From Pseudomonas sp. Irchel 3H7 (GTDB lineage Bacteria > Pseudomonadota > Gammaproteobacteria > Pseudomonadales > Pseudomonadaceae), in contig NZ_FYEA01000002.1 of NCBI RefSeq assembly GCF_900187605.1, forward strand, positions 496,001 to 560,000: DNA of 64,000 nt, given 5' to 3'. A program made the translations under genes and the position numbers. Below are positions 59,884-64,000 of this stretch, piece by piece (the first letter of the stretch is position 1; each line of letters opens with the position of its first letter). A model generated the notes under the pieces. It worked only from the letters and a program-made list of their open reading frames with translations. It was not told the DNA's origin and did not search any database.

Positions 59884-61374
59884 ATGGCAGACCTGCTGAG
59901 CAAAGAGCAATACCTCGAACTGGCTGCGAAACTCGAATTTCGCAACCAAGCGTTCATCAACGGCCAGTTCTGCGCCTCCAGATCGGGCAAGACATTCACC
60001 ACGACCAACCCGGCCACCGAACAGGTATTGACCGAGATCGCCGCGTGCGATGCCGACGACGTCGATGCCGCCGTCGCCGCTGCGAAGGAAGCCTTCGATG
60101 ACGCACGCTGGCATTCACTGGCGCCGTCCGCACGCAAATCGGTATTGCAGCGCTTTGCCCAGTTACTGGAAGACAACGCCCATGAACTGGCGGTGCTCGA
60201 AAGCCTGGACAGTGGCAAGCCGATTCGCGAATGCCAGAACATCGACGTGCCGGAAACGATTCATACGTTGCGTTGGCATGCCGAGCTGATCGACAAGATC
60301 TACGATGCTACGGCGCCGGTCGGCTCGGGTGCGGTGACCATGGTTGTGCGTGAACCGATTGGCGTTGTCGGCTTGGTGTTGCCGTGGAACTTCCCGCTGC
60401 TGATGCTCGCCTGGAAAATCGGCCCGTCGCTGGCCGCGGGCTGTTCGATCGTGGTCAAACCGGCTAAGGAAACTACCTTGAGCACTTTGCGCGTCGCCGA
60501 ACTGGCGCATCAGGCGGGGATTCCCGCCGGTGTGTTCAACGTCGTGCCCGGGGGAGGGAAAGAGGCGGGCGAACCGCTGGGGCGTCACGCGGATGTGGCC
60601 ATGGTCAGCTTCACCGGCTCAACCGACACCGGGCGGCTGTTCCTGAAATATTCCAGCGAATCGAACCTCAAACGCATCGTGCTGGAATGTGGCGGCAAGA
60701 ACCCTGCCGTGGTGATGAATGATGTCGAAGACATCGACCTCGTCGCTCAGCACGTGGTGAACGGCGCGTTCTGGAATATGGGTGAAAACTGCTCGGCCTC
60801 TTCGCGCCTGATCGTCCACGCCGACGTCAAGGATGAACTGCTGCAGCGTGTGCAGGTTCATTTGGGTGACTGGAAAATGGGTGATCCACTGGATCCTGAA
60901 AACCGCCTGGGTTCGATGATCAGCAAAGCGCATTTCGACAAGGTGCGCTCCTACCTTGACGTGGCCCGCGACGAAAACCTGCATGTGCTGGTGGGCGGCA
61001 AAACCCGCCAGAATATTTTCGTCGAACCGACTATCGTTGACGGCGTGAGTCGCGATAGCCGTTTGTTCCAGGAAGAGATTTTTGGCCCGGTACTGAGCGT
61101 CACCACGTTCCAGACCGTTGACGAAGCGATTGAGCTGGCCAACGACACGGCCTACGGCCTGGCAGCATCGGCTTACACCGGCAACCTGCGCCATGCACTG
61201 AAACTCTCGCGCGGCATCCGTGCCGGGATTGTCACGGTGAATTGCTTCGGTGAAGGCGATGCCTCTACGCCATTCGGCGGCTACAAGGAGTCGGGGTTCG
61301 GCGGGCGCGACAAGTCGATCTGGGCGCACGATCAATACACTGAAATCAAAACCATCTGGATTGATGCTTCCTGA
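59884..61374 (+). CDS. NAD(P)-dependent aldehyde dehydrogenase
   Basis: A 496-residue ALDH. PWNF (Asn169), KPAKETTLS (Lys192), Glu268 in VLECGGKNP and catalytic Cys303 in GENCSASSR are in place. The end (NCFGEGDASTPFGGYKESGFGGRDKS) is close to the PuuC/gamma-glutamyl aldehyde dehydrogenase group. Its start lies 1 nt after the DapA-like stop with GAGGAGG 6 nt before. It would oxidise the semialdehyde from the preceding steps to an acid for central metabolism. The exact substrate is not known. Confidence 0.92.
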   Translation: MADLLSKEQYLELAAKLEFRNQAFINGQFCASRSGKTFTTTNPATEQVLTEIAACDADDVDAAVAAAKEAFDDARWHSLAPSARKSVLQRFAQLLEDNAHELAVLESLDSGKPIRECQNIDVPETIHTLRWHAELIDKIYDATAPVGSGAVTMVVREPIGVVGLVLPWNFPLLMLAWKIGPSLAAGCSIVVKPAKETTLSTLRVAELAHQAGIPAGVFNVVPGGGKEAGEPLGRHADVAMVSFTGSTDTGRLFLKYSSESNLKRIVLECGGKNPAVVMNDVEDIDLVAQHVVNGAFWNMGENCSASSRLIVHADVKDELLQRVQVHLGDWKMGDPLDPENRLGSMISKAHFDKVRSYLDVARDENLHVLVGGKTRQNIFVEPTIVDGVSRDSRLFQEEIFGPVLSVTTFQTVDEAIELANDTAYGLAASAYTGNLRHALKLSRGIRAGIVTVNCFGEGDASTPFGGYKESGFGGRDKSIWAHDQYTEIKTIWIDAS

Positions 61375-61398
61375 TAACGCCTTGACGCAACAAATCGC

Positions 61399-61433
61399 AT
61401 CGCCCCGACCACTGAATTGAGTGGCGGGGCGAT
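61399..61433 (+). terminator. Long stem-loop ending the catabolic operon
   Basis: ATCGCCCCGACCACT (61399-61413) pairs with AGTGGCGGGGCGAT (61420-61433), one bulge, over a 6-nt loop, 25 nt after the dehydrogenase stop. Confidence 0.65.
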
Positions 61434-61578
61434 TGCCACATACCGTAACCCCCATCCATGAGCTGGACTGGTTAGTGGCCACGTCAGCAGAAAGCTTTCA
61501 GTCATCCGCTTTTCTGCAGACATTTTGAACCTAACCCGAAATCAGTCGCTCAACCGGGAAATGTTCGGGGTGGGCGAA

Positions 61579-61828
61579 ATGAACGCGTTCAAGAATCAAC
61601 TGACATTCGCACAAGAAACCAAACTACTCGCTTTTGGCGGCCTGGCAACGTGCACTGGAAAACCTTGAATTGCGAATGGACTGCCCAGACGCCTATCACG
61701 ACGAACTGCTGCGCCAGTCGGATGAAATGGATCGCTTGGGCATACTCAGTTGGGACGAGTGGCGCGACCTGCGAAGGCAAGCAGACGTCGCCTACCTGCG
61801 CGCAGTCGCTGGAGACGATTACCATTGA
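61579..61828 (+). pseudogene. Small conserved-looking gene, apparently frameshifted
   Basis: An ATG at 61579 with GGGGTGGGCGAA before it reads MNAFKNQLTFAQETKLLA, then runs out of frame to a stop at 61668. From 61637 the +1 frame reads AAWQRALENLELRMD and continues as a compact acidic helical protein to AGDDYH at 61826. Deleting one T from the run TTTT at 61632-61635 would join both parts into one 82-residue protein (LLALAAWQRALENL). Alternatively a TTG at 61634 starts the second part alone. A true frameshift, a sequencing error, or programmed slippage are all open. Function unknown. Confidence 0.5.
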
Positions 61829-61889
61829 GGTCATGTACGTTGGTTATCCGCATCCGCTGAAAGATCGAATCAACAAAACAGGAGTTCCC

Positions 61890-62819
61890 ATGCCCGAGCC
61901 GTTGACCTCATCAGCCGCACCAGCACGCTCCTGGTTCGCTCGTTTCTTAAGGTCTGGATGGGGCGGGCGCGTCTTCTGGTCAATTCTGATCGGGGTGACA
62001 ATCTTCCTGCTGATCAGCGGGTATGGCGCCTTCGTCGGGGCCAACAAACAGAATCTGTACTTCGCCTTTATCGGTGGCATGACCGGCTTCGCTGCGACGG
62101 CAATCGGTGCTGTGGTAGCGATCGCGTTACGAGACATCACCGCCCGAACCCAAGACATCATGCTCGGCTTTGCCGCCGGGATGATGCTGGCCGCCAGTTC
62201 GTTTTCGCTGATTCTGCCCGGTATAGAAGCGGCTCACGCGCTTTGCGGTAACCCGTTGCTCGCAGCCTGCGTCGTCGTTGCAGGATTGGGATTGGGCGTC
62301 GCGCTGATGGTCGGTCTTGATCGTTTCGTGCCTCACGAACACGAGAAAAGCGGACGCCGAGGGCCGGACGCGCAGCGCATCAATCGTGTCTGGTTGTTCG
62401 TCCTGGCAATCACACTGCATAACCTGCCGGAAGGCATGGCCATTGGCGTGAGCTTTGCCAACGGCGATATGAAGGTGGGATTGCCGCTGACGACTGCCAT
62501 CGCCATTCAAGACATTCCCGAAGGTCTGGCAGTCGCCCTGGCATTACGCGTAACCGGCATCTCCGCACTGCGCGCCGCGCTGATTGCGGTGGGTTCGGGG
62601 TTGATGGAACCGATTGGCGCAGTTGTCGGACTGGGTATTTCCAGCAGCTTTGCGCTGGGATATCCCATTGCGCTCGGTCTGGCAGGCGGGGCGATGATTT
62701 TTGTGGTGTCCCATGAGGTCATTCCCGAGACCCATCGCAACGGGCATGAGACCCCGGCCACGTTGGGGCTGATGCTCGGTTTTGGGGTGATGATGTTTCT
62801 CGATACGGCTTTGGGTTAA
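61890..62819 (+). CDS. ZIP-family metal transporter (GufA-like)
   Basis: A 309-residue protein with eight membrane helices. The helix 4 motif LAITLHNLPEGMAIGVSFANGD and helix 5 motif AIAIQDIPEGLAVALALR are the metal-binding HNxPEG and xDxPEG pairs of GufA-type ZIP transporters. The loop between helices 3 and 4 has HEHEKSGRRG, a short His-bearing segment. It imports zinc or another divalent metal. Start at 61890 with CAGGAG 6 nt before; the frame is open upstream but shadows the small gene. Confidence 0.88.
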   Translation: MPEPLTSSAAPARSWFARFLRSGWGGRVFWSILIGVTIFLLISGYGAFVGANKQNLYFAFIGGMTGFAATAIGAVVAIALRDITARTQDIMLGFAAGMMLAASSFSLILPGIEAAHALCGNPLLAACVVVAGLGLGVALMVGLDRFVPHEHEKSGRRGPDAQRINRVWLFVLAITLHNLPEGMAIGVSFANGDMKVGLPLTTAIAIQDIPEGLAVALALRVTGISALRAALIAVGSGLMEPIGAVVGLGISSSFALGYPIALGLAGGAMIFVVSHEVIPETHRNGHETPATLGLMLGFGVMMFLDTALG

Positions 62820-62848
62820 TCACGAACCTGACCACTGGAGAGAAACCG

Positions 62849-63808
62849 TCACGCACTGGCTTTAACCTCAGCCTTGACCACTGATTTACGGTACGTCAGC
62901 AAAACGATGCCCATGACCACAATCACCCCGCCGAGAATCTGTCCTTTGCTGAGCATTTGGTCCAGCACAATCCAGCCCATCAGCAGCGTTGCCAATGGCT
63001 CGATGTTCATGACCGGCGCATTGCGCGGCATGTCGAGGCGAGGCACGGAAATGAACAGGACGATAAAACCTGTGCCGTATAGCACCACCAACGTGGCGAG
63101 GGCCAGCCATCCGGTCGAGGTCGCGGGCAGGTTCAATCCGCCGGGAAGGGCGCCCGTCAGCCCTGCCAGGTTGACGCTGCTGAACACGATGAAAATGGTC
63201 AGCAGACTGCGTACCGAGCCACGTACCTGAGACAACTTGTGGTCGGTGATCCACAGCGCGCAGGCGAACACGCTGGCGGCGCAGAATGCGAGCGCGACGC
63301 CGGTCAGCCATTGCGCACTGACGTCCGTCGTGGTCGAGAGACGCCCGGGGACATCCAGCACAAACACCAGGCCCAGTAGAATCAAACCCATCAACGTCGC
63401 GGTACGTGCGCTCGGTCGCGGGCCACCCAGTGCCCAGGTGAGCAATGCCAGCAGAATGGGGAATACGTTCGCCACCAGCAGGGCAAGCGCCACCGGCACC
63501 CGTGCGACAGCAGAGTAGAGGCACAGACTCTGCGCAGTGATCAGCAGCCCCAGCAACAGTTGCCAGCGCCAGGCACCCGCCGGCAAGCGCAGGCTTTGTC
63601 TCTGCCACAGCACCAGGATGGCGAGCACCAGCAAGGTCCCGCCGGAACGCATTAAAATCGCCAGCAGCACACCCGCGCCATCATCAAAGGCGACTCGCGC
63701 CGCCACATGATTGCCGGCAAACGCACAGCCCATGCACAACAGAATGATTACCGCGAGATAACGAGGGTAGGGCGGCGGTACGGTTTGCGTAGCGGCAGGG
63801 CGAGGCAT
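62849..63808 (-). CDS. EamA-family (DMT) transporter
   Basis: A 319-residue protein with ten membrane helices in two EamA halves (CAFAGNHVAARVAFDDGAG; SVPRLDMPRNAPVMNIEPLATLLMGW). The second-half RNAPVMNIEPLATLL is the conserved block of the family. It exports or imports small metabolites, unknown here. MPRPAA at 63808 is chosen over the upstream start at 63868, which lies inside palindromic intergenic DNA; the ribosome binding site is weak for both. Confidence 0.85.
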   Translation of the reverse strand: MPRPAATQTVPPPYPRYLAVIILLCMGCAFAGNHVAARVAFDDGAGVLLAILMRSGGTLLVLAILVLWQRQSLRLPAGAWRWQLLLGLLITAQSLCLYSAVARVPVALALLVANVFPILLALLTWALGGPRPSARTATLMGLILLGLVFVLDVPGRLSTTTDVSAQWLTGVALAFCAASVFACALWITDHKLSQVRGSVRSLLTIFIVFSSVNLAGLTGALPGGLNLPATSTGWLALATLVVLYGTGFIVLFISVPRLDMPRNAPVMNIEPLATLLMGWIVLDQMLSKGQILGGVIVVMGIVLLTYRKSVVKAEVKASA

Positions 63809-63830
63809 GGCAGATCTCAGGATTGTTAGC

Positions 63831-63869
63831 CGTTCGAACGACTTGGTTTTTATTAGGTTGTCGTACAAC
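63831..63869. promoter_or_regulatory. Two palindromes upstream of the EamA gene
   Basis: CGTTCGAACG (63831-63840) is a perfect 10-bp palindrome. GTTGTCGTACAAC (63857-63869) has 5-bp arms around CGT and fits the FadR-type GntR pattern of GT-N3-AC. Both lie 20-60 bp before the start chosen. No GntR gene is within view. Confidence 0.45.
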
Positions 63870-64000
63870 TAGCCCGTTTTATCGCATTCGGCGACGTCGG
63901 GCAATAGACCTGAAAGCGCACAGCTACGCATAAGTTCAGCGTTATGGTGGATTTTTACCTATTTGATTAAATGTAGAGATCGTATGACTTGATAGGGCAG

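Noticed and set aside
1..64000. tRNA, rRNA, CRISPR arrays, integrases, transposases and phage genes
   Set aside because: None could be seen on either strand; the few small composition changes (27-28.5 kb, 46-47.7 kb) lack mobility genes.

Overview
The window reads as chromosomal DNA of a fluorescent-type Pseudomonas. Supporting signs are the high G+C content, the density of transporters and LysR/TetR/AraC regulators, a membrane glucose dehydrogenase next to an OprB porin, GbdR-type amidotransferase/AraC regulation beside a glycine-betaine-type ABC system, and the intergenic repeat 'GTAGGAGCTGCCGAAGGCTG' found throughout this group. No rRNA, tRNA, CRISPR array, insertion sequence or prophage was recognised.

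Layout. 0-4.9 kb: start of a giant LEPR/DUF4347-type adhesin cut by the left edge, a DUF2092 periplasmic protein, an Asn/Arg-rich exported protein, ProP, and a small protein plus DUF3313 lipoprotein pair. 4.9-10.4 kb: an OmpR/EnvZ-like two-component pair, then a PuuB-like oxidase, PuuR-like regulator and PuuA-like ligase for polyamine or amine breakdown. 10.6-15.5 kb: DUF3144 protein and an uncharacterised three-gene operon (helical-repeat protein, PcfJ-like protein, DUF1266 protein). 15.4-22 kb: AlaE, LysR plus isochorismatase-type hydrolase, a lysine-rich histone-like protein, OprB and Gcd. 22.3-27 kb: SolA-like oxidase overlapping a MetQ-like binding protein, bestrophin, DUF1206 protein, Gly-rich exported protein. 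27-36 kb: an A+T-richer MFS gene, a LysR/MFS divergent pair, and a TetR regulator with a two-gene RND pump. 36-43.5 kb: LysR with nucleobase permease and deaminase, SMP-30-like Tat-exported protein, class V aminotransferase, thymidylate-kinase-like protein, VanA-like Rieske oxygenase. 43.5-47.7 kb: MFS, YddG-like exporter, a zinc phospholipase-C-fold exported protein with a lipoprotein.

47.7-61.4 kb is the most coherent region. On the minus strand are LysR, an MmgE/PrpD protein, a GbcA-like Rieske oxygenase and an MFS permease. On the plus strand are a ProVWX-like ABC importer whose binding protein keeps the three tryptophans used for quaternary ammonium ligands, an amidotransferase/AraC regulator, a DAO-family flavoenzyme, a DapA-family lyase/deaminase and an aldehyde dehydrogenase. 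Together these look like uptake and stepwise breakdown of an N-methylated amino acid. Import would be followed by oxidative N-demethylation, amine oxidation, DapA-type processing and aldehyde oxidation. Hydroxyproline betaine or a relative is the best guess, but it is an inference. The window ends with a small gene that appears frameshifted, a ZIP metal transporter and an EamA transporter.

The clearest non-coding signals are: a palindrome inside the gcd promoter spacer; a 12-bp inverted repeat over the PuuB ribosome binding site; paired near-identical palindromes upstream of the RND pump; an 11-bp direct repeat with 20-bp period between the AraC gene and the flavoenzyme gene; and a candidate leader ORF coupled to proV.
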